DNA of 9,141 bases from an uncultured Sphingomonadales bacterium (GCA_903893935.1 CAITOD010000303.1:1-9141); one strand, 5' to 3'. Positions 1 to 6,323 are shown, counted from the stretch's first letter. Numbers and translations are program-made. Notes: generated by a model from the sequence alone, not told the origin.

Positions 1-623
1 ACATTGGCCTGGGTATCGCCCCGCCGCCGCAGAGCGTGGATGCGCAGCGCATCGTCCTTCTGCTTGCCGGTCTGCTTGTCGAACCGCACCAGCCGCGCGC
101 GGTTGCCCGCCGCATATTCGGACAGCCCGCCCACCGCGATCATCGCATCGAGCAGTGTCATGTTGGCGCGATACGACAGCGAGGCAGGCTTTTCGGTTGC
201 CCCGACCACGCGCACCTGCTGGCTGTAAGTGCCGGAAAACTTGTTGACGATCACCGAAACGATCGGTTCCTGGATATATTGCGAAAGCTGCAGCTTGATG
301 TCTTCGGCCAGCATCGACGGGGTCTTGCCTACCGCCGGCATGTCGGTGATCAGCGGCGTGGTGATCCGCCCGTCGGGCCGCACCTGGACTTGCGCGCCAA
401 GTTCGGGGTTGCGCCACACGAAAATGGTCAGCTGGTCGAGCGGACCGATGATGTAATCCTCGCCCGGGCCTTCTTGCAGCGACACGAACGACGCCGGGGG
501 CAATTGCGCGCCGCCGCCGTTGGCACAGCCCGCGAGTGCAAGCGCCGCCACCCCGAGCACAGCGAATGCCGAACGCCGATTGACCGAGCGGTCGCAAAAG
601 GCAGGCTGGGCTTCGTCGTGCAT
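1..623 (-). CDS. Polysaccharide export outer-membrane lipoprotein, XrtA/PEP-CTERM type (partial, 3' end off window)
   Basis: This is the outer-membrane/periplasmic export protein of an exopolysaccharide system (Wza/EpsE-like), expected to form the secretion channel. The 207 visible residues begin at an ATG at 623 and run off the left edge in frame. A lipoprotein signal is visible: a basic n-region with RR at 16-17, a hydrophobic stretch at 19-31 and the lipobox LAGC with Cys33. A polysaccharide export domain follows from about 55 (DYIIGPLDQLTIFVWRNPEL, then VRPDGRITTPLI and a conserved GKT). The start of an SLBB-type domain is seen from about 135 (VRVVGATEKP, then the block MTLLDAMIAVGGLSEYAAGN and RARLVRF). 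This wording closely matches the export proteins found in exosortase A loci (the TIGR03027 type, from memory). An AAGGA ribosome site lies 6 bases before the ATG. Roughly the last 20 or more residues should be missing. The call is firm at family level; the XrtA assignment is supported by the neighbours. Confidence 0.92.
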   Translation of the reverse strand, partial: MHDEAQPAFCDRSVNRRSAFAVLGVAALALAGCANGGGAQLPPASFVSLQEGPGEDYIIGPLDQLTIFVWRNPELGAQVQVRPDGRITTPLITDMPAVGKTPSMLAEDIKLQLSQYIQEPIVSVIVNKFSGTYSQQVRVVGATEKPASLSYRANMTLLDAMIAVGGLSEYAAGNRARLVRFDKQTGKQKDDALRIHALRRRGDTQAN

Positions 624-802
624 GAACCGTCCTTTATCAAGCCTCGTCGCACCCGCATGCCGTAACGAGCAGGCCGGGTGTCCCGCATGTCTCCCAAAGG
701 GACAGGCAGGGCGCAATTTCAGGCAATGCTATGACCAAAAAGGGTGAAGATACCGTTAGTGCTTTGACGCGCCGCCCAAAATGTCCCGTTTGGCGACGTC
801 CG
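624..802 (-). promoter_or_regulatory. 179-base gap upstream of the export gene; probable promoter/leader region, no clear boxes
   Basis: This is the only sizeable non-coding stretch in the EPS part of the window. It lies between the end of the decarboxylase and the start of the export protein, all on the minus strand. It is more AT-rich than the flanking genes, especially at about 716-760, as expected for a promoter of the downstream EPS operon. I could not find a convincing -35/-10 pair. A short inverted repeat, TGTCCC (679-684) and GGGACA (699-704), lies in the leader, with no T-run after it. The promoter role is inferred from position only. Confidence 0.3.
630..634 (-). promoter_or_regulatory. 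Ribosome binding site of the export protein gene
   Basis: On the minus strand AAGGA precedes the ATG at 623 by 6 bases (spacer CGGTTC). It is the clearest Shine-Dalgarno in the left half and fixes the start of the export protein, placing the lipobox Cys at residue 33. Confidence 0.6.
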
Positions 803-2065
803 TTACGCAACAATCGCTGAACCCGAGCTTACCAGCATCTCGCGCGCGGGCCCGTGCCCCAGGAACGCCGCCGGGCTGGCACTGGCGCCATAAGCCCCGG
901 CGCAGAACAGCGCGACCAGATCACCCGGCTGTGCATGCGGCAGCGCCAGCGCGTCACCCAACCGGTCGAGCGGCGTGCACAGGCAGCCGACCACGTGCGC
1001 GACATCGTCGGCAGGCGCATCGAACCGCGTCGCGATCGCGCAAGGATAATTGCGCCGGATCACTGCGCCGAAATTGCCGCTGGCGGCGAGCTGGTGGTGC
1101 AGGCCGCCATCGACCACCAGAAACGTCTGGCCCCGGCTTTGTTTGCGCTCGATCACTTCGGCCAGATAGACGCCGGCTTCGCCGACCAGCCAGCGCCCGA
1201 GTTCGAGCACGAAGCGCGTTTGCGCCAGCGCCGGCGCGCGCCGATCGAGCAGATCACCAAGCCTGTCCCCGACTTGCGCCAGATCGAGCGCGCGCTGGCC
1301 GTGAAAATAGGGAATGCCGAAACCGCCGCCGAGATTGCACGCGGGCACCGTGACCCCGGCCGTCTCGGCCAGCTGCACCACCAGCGCGAGCGTTGCCGCC
1401 TGGCTGGCCACAATCGCTTCTCCATCGAGCGACTGGCTGCCCGCATAGACATGAAACCCGCACCACTGCGCACCGCTCGCGACCAGCCGCCGCGCCAGCG
1501 CGGGCACGAGTTCGGCATCGACCCCGAATGGCCGCGCGCCCCCGCCCATGCGCATGCCCGCGCCGGCGAGTTCGAAATCGGGATTGATGCGGATGGCGAG
1601 GCGCGGCGCGATCCCCAGCCGATCGCCGGCTGCGAGCGCGCGATCGGCTTCGTGCGCGGATTCGAGATTGAGCGTGACCCCCGCGCAGATAGCAGCAGCA
1701 AGATCGGCGTCGCGCTTGCCCGGCCCGGCAAAGCCGATGCGCCCGCCCGCAACGCCTGCCGCCTGCACCGCCGCCAGTTCGCCACCCGATGCGACATCGA
1801 ACCCGTCGACGTCGTGCGCCATGAACGCCAGCAGCGGCGCAAACGGATTGGCCTTGACCGCATAATGCAGGGCGAGCGCTTGCGGCATCGCTGCGCGCCA
1901 AGCCGCGATGCGCGCCGCGATCAGTGCCGCATCATAGACGAACAGCGGTGCGCCACCGGCGCGCGCCACCCAGTCGCGCGCGCGCACCCCGCCGATCGCC
2001 AGTTCGCCGTCGATCGCGGCAAAGCCTGGCGGTATCGGGCCCATCGGTTTGCTGGCGCCGGTCAT
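803..2065 (-). CDS. PLP-dependent decarboxylase, exosortase A system-associated (DAP/Orn decarboxylase fold III)
   Basis: This 420-residue protein is of the alanine-racemase-fold (group IV) amino acid decarboxylase type, related to diaminopimelate decarboxylase LysA. The PLP lysine is K71 in YAVKAN (68-73). Other family marks are ASGGEL (92-97), HVYAGS (205-210), the phosphate-binding GGGFG (246-250), ELGRWLVGEAGVY (288-300, the EPGR region), VVDGG (317-321), GCLCTPLD (360-367) with the probable catalytic Cys363, and AGAYG (389-393) with Tyr392 near the cofactor. The ATG at 2065 overlaps the ligase stop as ATGA, and no ribosome site precedes it, so translational coupling is likely. In exosortase A loci this family (TIGR03099 type) is regularly paired with the ligase found here. 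It is probably not a housekeeping LysA: the setting is EPS biosynthesis, and the substrate may be an ACP-bound amino acid as for butirosin BtrK. The substrate cannot be read from the sequence. Confidence 0.9.
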   Translation of the reverse strand: MTGASKPMGPIPPGFAAIDGELAIGGVRARDWVARAGGAPLFVYDAALIAARIAAWRAAMPQALALHYAVKANPFAPLLAFMAHDVDGFDVASGGELAAVQAAGVAGGRIGFAGPGKRDADLAAAICAGVTLNLESAHEADRALAAGDRLGIAPRLAIRINPDFELAGAGMRMGGGARPFGVDAELVPALARRLVASGAQWCGFHVYAGSQSLDGEAIVASQAATLALVVQLAETAGVTVPACNLGGGFGIPYFHGQRALDLAQVGDRLGDLLDRRAPALAQTRFVLELGRWLVGEAGVYLAEVIERKQSRGQTFLVVDGGLHHQLAASGNFGAVIRRNYPCAIATRFDAPADDVAHVVGCLCTPLDRLGDALALPHAQPGDLVALFCAGAYGASASPAAFLGHGPAREMLVSSGSAIVA

Positions 2066-3564
2066 GCCCCGGGCTTATCGGGCAAATCCGATAATTCATG
2101 GTAAAGGCGCGCGCGGTCGAGCTTGCCATTGGCATTGAGCGGCATTGTCGCGCGGGCATGGATCGCGCGCGGCACCATGAACCCGGGCAATTCGCGCGCC
2201 AGCACCGCACCCATCGCCGCGTGGTCGAACGTGTCGGGACTGACCACCAGATGGATCGCCTGGCCCAGCGCGGGATCGGGCAGCCCGAACGCCGCCGCCT
2301 CGGCGACCAGCCCGCTCGCCAGCACCACGTCCTCGATTTCCTGCGGGCTGACGCGCTGGCCGGCGGTCTTGATCATCGCATCGCGCCGCCCGACGAAATG
2401 AAGCAGACCCGCGGCATCGCGGCGCACGCGATCGCCCGACCACACCGCCACACCGCCCCCGCGCGAGAACGCGGGTGCTGCGCGAAACCGTTCGGCGGTG
2501 CGCACCGCATCGCGCCAATAGCCTTGTGCAACCAGCGGCCCGGCGTGGACCAGTTCGCCCTCGTCGCCGGGCCCGGCCGCAGTGCCATCGTCGCGCACCA
2601 CCATGATTTCGGCAAACGGGATCGCGTCGCCGATCGCGGTCGGATGTGCATCGATCAGCGCGGGATCGAGATAAGTCGAACGAAACGCCTCGGTCAGGCC
2701 ATACATCGCGTAAAGATCGGCCTGCGGCGCGCAATTGCGCAAGCGCTGCACCAGCAAAGCATCGAGCGCGCCGCCGCTGTTGGTCATGCGGCGCAGCGCC
2801 GGCAAATCAGGCCAGTCGAGCGTCACCAGCTGCCGCCACAGCGGGGGCACCCCGGCCAGCGTGGTAATGTGATGCGCGGCGAGCGCGCGCAGCACGTCGC
2901 GCGGCAGCAGGTAATCGTGCGGCACCACGCAGGCGCCCGCCGCCCAAGCCGACAGCAGCTGGTTCTGCCCATAGTCGAACGCCAGCGGCAGCACGGCCAG
3001 CACGCGGTCATCCGGCTTGAGCCGCAGAAAATGCGCCACGCTGATCGCGCCGAGCCAGAGATTGGCGTGGCTGAGCATCACCCCTTTGGCGCGCCCGGTC
3101 GATCCGCTGGTATAAAGCAGCGCAGCCAGCGTATCGACCGGCGCCGACGAGGGCGGCATGGCGCGCGCGTCATCGAGCGCAGCGAGCACCTGGCTATCGG
3201 TGACGGCGCCGGGCACTGTTGCCAGCATGGCCAGTCGTTCGGCATTGGCAATCAGCAGTGCGGCGCCGCTGTCGGCAAGGATGTGTTCGACTTGCGCGCG
3301 CTTGAGCACGGGGTTGACCGGCACATGCACCAGCCCGGCGCGCGCCGTGGCCAGGGGCAGCAGACAGGCCAGTTCGCCTTTGGGCAGCCAGCTGGCGACG
3401 CGTTCGCCGGGCGCGTTGCGGCTTGCCAACCACGCCGCAAGCTGGCCTATACGCCGATTTAACCCGGCATAGTCCATGACCCGGGTGCCCAGCACCAGCG
3501 CCGGCGCATCGCTTTGTCCCCGCAACGGCAGGTGATCAAGCGGGCAAGGCGCCGGATCGGGCAT
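2062..3564 (-). CDS. AMP-forming acyl-CoA/amino acid ligase, exosortase A-associated
   Basis: This ANL-superfamily adenylating enzyme is about 500 residues from the ATG at 3564. It carries the P-loop LLYTSGSTGRAKGV (149-162), an A4-like PLAFDYG (F196, D197), YAMYGLTEA (285-293), the ATP-ribose-binding SGD (376-378), the hinge GRRDAMIKTAGQRVSPQEIE (392-411) and the C-terminal PLNANGKLDR with catalytic Lys481. All core motifs are intact. It adenylates a carboxylate and passes it to a thiol, either CoA or the pantetheine arm of the nearby ACP. The FD at the A4 position resembles NRPS and DltA adenylation domains, where Asp holds the substrate amine, so an amino acid substrate is plausible. It matches the exosortase A ligase family (TIGR03098 type), which is always found beside the decarboxylase. 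A GTG at 3585 would give 7 more residues; neither start has a clear ribosome site. Confidence 0.9.
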   Translation of the reverse strand: MPDPAPCPLDHLPLRGQSDAPALVLGTRVMDYAGLNRRIGQLAAWLASRNAPGERVASWLPKGELACLLPLATARAGLVHVPVNPVLKRAQVEHILADSGAALLIANAERLAMLATVPGAVTDSQVLAALDDARAMPPSSAPVDTLAALLYTSGSTGRAKGVMLSHANLWLGAISVAHFLRLKPDDRVLAVLPLAFDYGQNQLLSAWAAGACVVPHDYLLPRDVLRALAAHHITTLAGVPPLWRQLVTLDWPDLPALRRMTNSGGALDALLVQRLRNCAPQADLYAMYGLTEAFRSTYLDPALIDAHPTAIGDAIPFAEIMVVRDDGTAAGPGDEGELVHAGPLVAQGYWRDAVRTAERFRAAPAFSRGGGVAVWSGDRVRRDAAGLLHFVGRRDAMIKTAGQRVSPQEIEDVVLASGLVAEAAAFGLPDPALGQAIHLVVSPDTFDHAAMGAVLARELPGFMVPRAIHARATMPLNANGKLDRARLYHELSDLPDKPGA

Positions 3565-3589
3565 GGGAACGGCAAGCGCGGTCACGATG
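3563..3589. promoter_or_regulatory. Head-to-head start region of ligase and GNAT genes with almost no intergenic DNA
   Basis: The divergent ligase and acyltransferase have candidate starts packed in 27 bases. On the minus strand these are ATG at 3564 and GTG at 3585; on the plus strand, ATG at 3563 and ATG at 3587. With the preferred starts (3564 minus, 3587 plus) only 22 bases separate the genes. Any promoter must therefore lie inside the opposite gene. No Shine-Dalgarno or promoter box is obvious on either strand. Confidence 0.55.
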
Positions 3590-4597
3590 CACGTCTATCA
3601 CGCAGACCTTGACGAAGCGCAAGCCGACCCGGCGCTGGCCGCGCTGTTCACGCCCGGGCCGGGTGTGAGCCCGTTCGACCGGCTCGACTGGCTGCGCTTG
3701 ATGGCGGCGGAATGTCTCGCGCCGGCGCGGTGCTTCGTGGCCGTGGCGCGCGACGGCGACGCCATCGCGGCGTTGCCGTTGTGCCAGACGCGCCACGGGC
3801 TCGGTGCGCTCGCCAACTGGTACAGCTTCTTAGCCCGGCCGCGCTATGCCGATGCCCTCCATGCGCCATTGCTGCGCGCGATCATGCGCAGTCTGGCAGG
3901 ATTCGGCGCGCTCGATTTCGCGCCCCTGCCAGCCGCAGAGGCGGCGCTGTTGCGCGGCGCGGCACGCGAAGCGGGCTGGATCGCTCTCGCCAGCCCCGCC
4001 GATCGCAACCACGTGCTTCACACCGGCGCGCGCGATTTCGCCGCGTGGTGGGCGACGCGCCCAGGCCCTTTGCGCGAAACCGTGCGGCGCAAGGCGCGCA
4101 AAATGCGCGTACGTGTGGCGCGCGCGTTCGATCCCGCCGACTGGGACACGTATGAGGCGATCTATGCGCAAAGCTGGAAACCAGCCGAAGGTTCGCCCGC
4201 TTTCCTGCGCCGGTTTGCCCAGGCCGAAAGTGCTGCCGGAAGGTTGCGGCTGGGGCTGGCCACTGTCGATGACGCGCCGGTTGCCGCGCAGTTCTGGACT
4301 GTCGAACAGGGCATCGCCTATATTCACAAGCTGGCGCACATTCCCGCCGCCGCCGCGCATTCGCCGGGCACCGTGCTCAGCCATGCAATGTTCGCCATGG
4401 CGTTCGACGAAGACCGGGTGACCATGATCGATTTCGGCACCGGCGACGACGGGTACAAGCGCGACTGGATGGAACACGTGCGGCTGCGCTACCGGCTCGA
4501 AGCGTTCCATCCGCGCGCGCCGCGCCAATGGCCGGGCGCGGTGCGGCTGCTTGCCAAAGCCGCGCTCGGCCTTGCCCGCCCTGATCGGGGTGGATAA
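3587..4597 (+). CDS. FemAB/BioF2-like GNAT-fold acyltransferase, EPS-associated
   Basis: This 336-residue cytoplasmic protein has no signal peptide or membrane segment. Its C-terminal half has the look of the Acetyltransf_6 (BioF2-like, FemAB-related) family: PVAAQFW (231-237) as the central strand, YIHKLAH (245-251), SPGTVLSHAM (259-268) as the acyl-donor-binding turn and helix, and IDFGTGDDGYKRDWM (281-295), where GDxxYKRxW is typical. A basic patch, RRKARKMRVRV (167-177), lies mid-protein. Such proteins sit in many EPS and exosortase loci and are thought to transfer an acyl or aminoacyl group onto sugars or lipids. It comes first in the plus-strand run, 9 bases ahead of the ACP, so an ACP-bound donor is a reasonable guess. 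I chose the ATG at 3587 over 3563 because the first strand (HVYHADL) begins there. Whether it belongs to the PEP-CTERM FemAB family proper is uncertain. Confidence 0.75.
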   Translation: MHVYHADLDEAQADPALAALFTPGPGVSPFDRLDWLRLMAAECLAPARCFVAVARDGDAIAALPLCQTRHGLGALANWYSFLARPRYADALHAPLLRAIMRSLAGFGALDFAPLPAAEAALLRGAAREAGWIALASPADRNHVLHTGARDFAAWWATRPGPLRETVRRKARKMRVRVARAFDPADWDTYEAIYAQSWKPAEGSPAFLRRFAQAESAAGRLRLGLATVDDAPVAAQFWTVEQGIAYIHKLAHIPAAAAHSPGTVLSHAMFAMAFDEDRVTMIDFGTGDDGYKRDWMEHVRLRYRLEAFHPRAPRQWPGAVRLLAKAALGLARPDRGG

Positions 4598-4599
4598 GG
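4596..4599 (+). promoter_or_regulatory. Ribosome binding site of the ACP gene
   Basis: AAGG overlaps the stop codon of the acyltransferase gene and lies 7 bases before the ACP ATG at 4607, supporting that start and co-translation in one mRNA. Confidence 0.5.
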
Positions 4600-4606
4600 C
4601 AGCGCA

Positions 4607-4864
4607 ATGGACGATGTTGATGCAGGCTTGCGCAAAGTGCTGGGGGACGTGCTGGGGCTGAACGCCGGGCGGCTCGCCGCGCTGACCCCCGACACGCCTT
4701 TGTTGGGCGCCCTGCCCGAACTCGATTCGATGGCGATCGCGACGCTGTTTGCCGCGTTGGAAGACCACTTTGCGCTGCTGTTCGACGACGCCGATGTGAC
4801 TGGCGAAACGCTTGCGACATTCGGCAGCCTGCTCGCGCTGGTCCGCGCAAAACGCGGATCGTGA
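4607..4864 (+). CDS. Acyl carrier protein, exosortase A-associated
   Basis: An 85-residue acidic helical protein with the phosphopantetheine site ELDSMAI, Ser41 in DSM (40-42). The usual ACP layout is present: helix 1 from residue 3 to 16, a long loop with TPDTPLLG (27-34), helix 2 starting at the Ser, and a final helix near 72-82. DSM instead of DSL is typical of stand-alone carrier proteins in secondary pathways rather than of fatty acid AcpP. It lies between the acyltransferase and hydrolase 2, and its TGA overlaps the next start as GTGA. The likely role is to carry the substrate activated by the divergent ligase and present it to the decarboxylase, GNAT or hydrolases. A separate phosphopantetheinyl transferase, not in this window, would be needed. 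The identity as a carrier protein is firm; its cargo is unknown. Confidence 0.9.
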   Translation: MDDVDAGLRKVLGDVLGLNAGRLAALTPDTPLLGALPELDSMAIATLFAALEDHFALLFDDADVTGETLATFGSLLALVRAKRGS

Positions 4865-5520
4865 TCATAACCTGGCCATGCCCGGGAGGCGATGAATTCG
4901 CCGCCGTGATCGATCGCGACCGGCGGTTCCGGCTGCTGATCGTGCCCCCGCTGTTCGAGGAAATGAACCGCACGCGCCGCATGCTGCGCAGCACAATGCG
5001 CGCGCTCGATCAACACGGCATCGACAGCTTTCTGCCCGATTTGCCCGGCACCAACGAAAGCCAGGCGTGCTTTGCCAGCCAGAGCCTGCATGCCTGGCGC
5101 ACCGCGATGGCACGCGCCGCACGGCATTTCGCCGCAACGCATGTGCTGGCGCTGCGCGGCGGCGCGCTGGTGTTTCCCAATGCGCTGCCCGGCTGGGTGG
5201 TCGAACCGGTTTCGGGCGCGCAAGTGCTGCGCCAGATGCTGCGCGCGGCGGTGATCGCTGCGCGCGAAGCCGGCGACTATGCCGACAGCGCCCAACTGCT
5301 CGAGATCGGGCGCAGCGAAGGGATCACGCTGGCCGGTTACGACTGCGGCCCCGCGCTGATCGCCGGGCTCGACAGCGCGCGCCCGCTCGACGAAGGCCAG
5401 CGCGAAATCCGCCAGTCGGAGCTTGGCGGCGCGGCGCTGTGGCAACGCGCCGAACCGGGCGACGACCCCGCGCAATCGGCGCGGCTGGCAGCGATCATTG
5501 CCGCCGGGATCGCCGCATGA
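4861..5520 (+). CDS. Hydrolase 2, exosortase A system-associated (alpha/beta-hydrolase fold, apparently without catalytic triad)
   Basis: A 219-residue protein starting at a GTG that overlaps the ACP stop (GTGA). The first in-frame ATG, at residue 35, would cut into the fold, so GTG is preferred. Family marks are LLIVPPLFEEMNRTRRM (25-41), typical of the exosortase-associated hydrolase 2 group (TIGR03101 type), then LPDLPGTNES (58-67), and GITLAGYDCGPALIAGLD (154-171). The nucleophile elbow HVLALRGGAL (94-103) has Arg99 where a Ser or Cys is expected, and no histidine occurs after residue 94. A conventional Ser-Asp-His triad is therefore absent. It may be a non-catalytic partner of hydrolase 1, with which it is translationally coupled, or it may use unusual chemistry. 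As I recall the family, Arg at this site is shared by relatives, so this is unlikely to be recent decay. No frameshift is seen. Confidence 0.8.
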   Translation: MIITWPCPGGDEFAAVIDRDRRFRLLIVPPLFEEMNRTRRMLRSTMRALDQHGIDSFLPDLPGTNESQACFASQSLHAWRTAMARAARHFAATHVLALRGGALVFPNALPGWVVEPVSGAQVLRQMLRAAVIAAREAGDYADSAQLLEIGRSEGITLAGYDCGPALIAGLDSARPLDEGQREIRQSELGGAALWQRAEPGDDPAQSARLAAIIAAGIAA

Positions 5521-6323
5521 CGCGGCGCATGCTCGTGTTTCCGTGCGGCGGCGCGAAGCTTGTCGGCTCGCTCGATTGCGGCAGCGCGCATGGCCAGACC
5601 GGGTTGCTGATCGTGTCGGGCGGCAGCGAAATCCGCGCCGGTGCCTTTGCCGGTCAGGCGCAACTGGCCGCGCGGCTGGCCGATGTGGCGGGCGTGCCGG
5701 TGTTCCGCTTCGACCGACGCGGGATCGGCGACAGCGAGGGCGACAACCCCGGCTGGCGCGGATCGCGCGATGATATCGCCGCAGCGCTTGGCACCTTTCG
5801 CGCCGCACTGCCCGGCATGCGACGCGTGGTCGGCTATGGCCTGTGCGATGCCGCCAGCGCGCTGATGCTGCATGCCGCCACGTTGGGCCCGCATGGTTTT
5901 GACGGGCTGGTGCTGGCCAATCCGTGGACAATCGACCGCGACGACGCGGCGCCCGATCACAGCCCCGCCGCGCTGCGCCGCCGCTATCTCGCGCGACTGT
6001 CCGACCCCCGCGCGCTGTGGCGCCTGCTGAGCGGGCAAGTCAATCTGGCGCGGCTGGTGCGCGGGCTGGGCCAGGCCACGCAGCGCGGCGCGACGCCTTC
6101 GCCGCTGGTCGATATGCTGCAAGCGGGCCTTGCCCGGTTTCACGGCCCGGCGACGCTGCTGGTCTCGGCCGAGGATCGCGTCGGCGCGCGGTTTCGCGAA
6201 CTCTGGCCCGACGACCCGCGCCTGCGCATCCACGAAGGCCGCAGCCACAGCCTGACCGACGATACCGCCAGCCGCGACTGGCTGTTCGAGCAACTGGTCG
6301 AAGCAACGGCTTCACGCCATTGA
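5517..6323 (+). CDS. Hydrolase 1, exosortase A system-associated (alpha/beta hydrolase with Cys nucleophile)
   Basis: A 268-residue alpha/beta-hydrolase starting at the ATG at 5517 that overlaps the hydrolase 2 stop as ATGA. The open frame extends 450 bases further upstream, but that part only shadows hydrolase 2. Motifs are the oxyanion-loop region LLIVSGGSEIRAGAF (30-44), FRFDRRGIGDSEGDN (63-77), the nucleophile elbow GYGLCDAASA (106-115) with Cys110 in the place of Ser, an acid at Asp220 (SAEDR) and a His at His244 (RSHSL). A Cys110-Asp220-His244 triad is thus intact. It matches the exosortase-associated hydrolase 1 group (TIGR03100 type). Cys nucleophiles are used in this fold by PHA synthases, dienelactone hydrolase and some thioesterases, so a thioesterase or acyl-transfer role on the ACP-bound intermediate is plausible. 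It is the last gene of the run. Confidence 0.85.
   Translation: MTRRMLVFPCGGAKLVGSLDCGSAHGQTGLLIVSGGSEIRAGAFAGQAQLAARLADVAGVPVFRFDRRGIGDSEGDNPGWRGSRDDIAAALGTFRAALPGMRRVVGYGLCDAASALMLHAATLGPHGFDGLVLANPWTIDRDDAAPDHSPAALRRRYLARLSDPRALWRLLSGQVNLARLVRGLGQATQRGATPSPLVDMLQAGLARFHGPATLLVSAEDRVGARFRELWPDDPRLRIHEGRSHSLTDDTASRDWLFEQLVEATASRH

Noticed and set aside
524..623. Twin-arginine (Tat) signal in the export protein because of RR at residues 16-17.
   Set aside because: The surrounding NRRSAF does not fit the S-R-R-x-F-L-K pattern; it reads as an ordinary Sec lipoprotein signal with a basic n-region.
679..704. Inverted repeat TGTCCC/GGGACA as a transcription terminator after the decarboxylase.
   Set aside because: The stem is only 6 bases with a 14-base loop and no T-run follows on the minus strand, so it was kept only as a noted repeat.
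764..792. A TTGACG hexamer on the plus strand in the leader, resembling a -35 box.
   Set aside because: No -10-like element lies at 16-18 bases and it would read antisense into the decarboxylase.
803..2065. Housekeeping diaminopimelate decarboxylase (lysA).
   Set aside because: The fold and motifs are related, but the overlap with an exosortase-type ligase and the EPS setting favour the accessory family.
854..3462. Long plus-strand open frames antisense to the decarboxylase (854-2104) and ligase (2098-3462).
   Set aside because: They mirror genes with full family motifs, are rich in Arg, Ala, His and Gln as expected for GC-rich shadow frames, and show no recognisable domain.
5067..5516. An in-frame upstream extension of hydrolase 1 by 150 codons.
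   Set aside because: It lies wholly within hydrolase 2 in another frame and is Arg/Ala-rich; the ATG at 5517 overlapping the stop is the natural start and gives the normal family length.
3830..6293. Long minus-strand open frames opposite the acyltransferase, ACP and hydrolases (such as 3830-4768, 4489-5931, 5337-6293).
   Set aside because: They cross several real genes, have low-complexity Arg/Ala-rich composition and no motifs; the opposite strand has coupled genes with conserved active sites.
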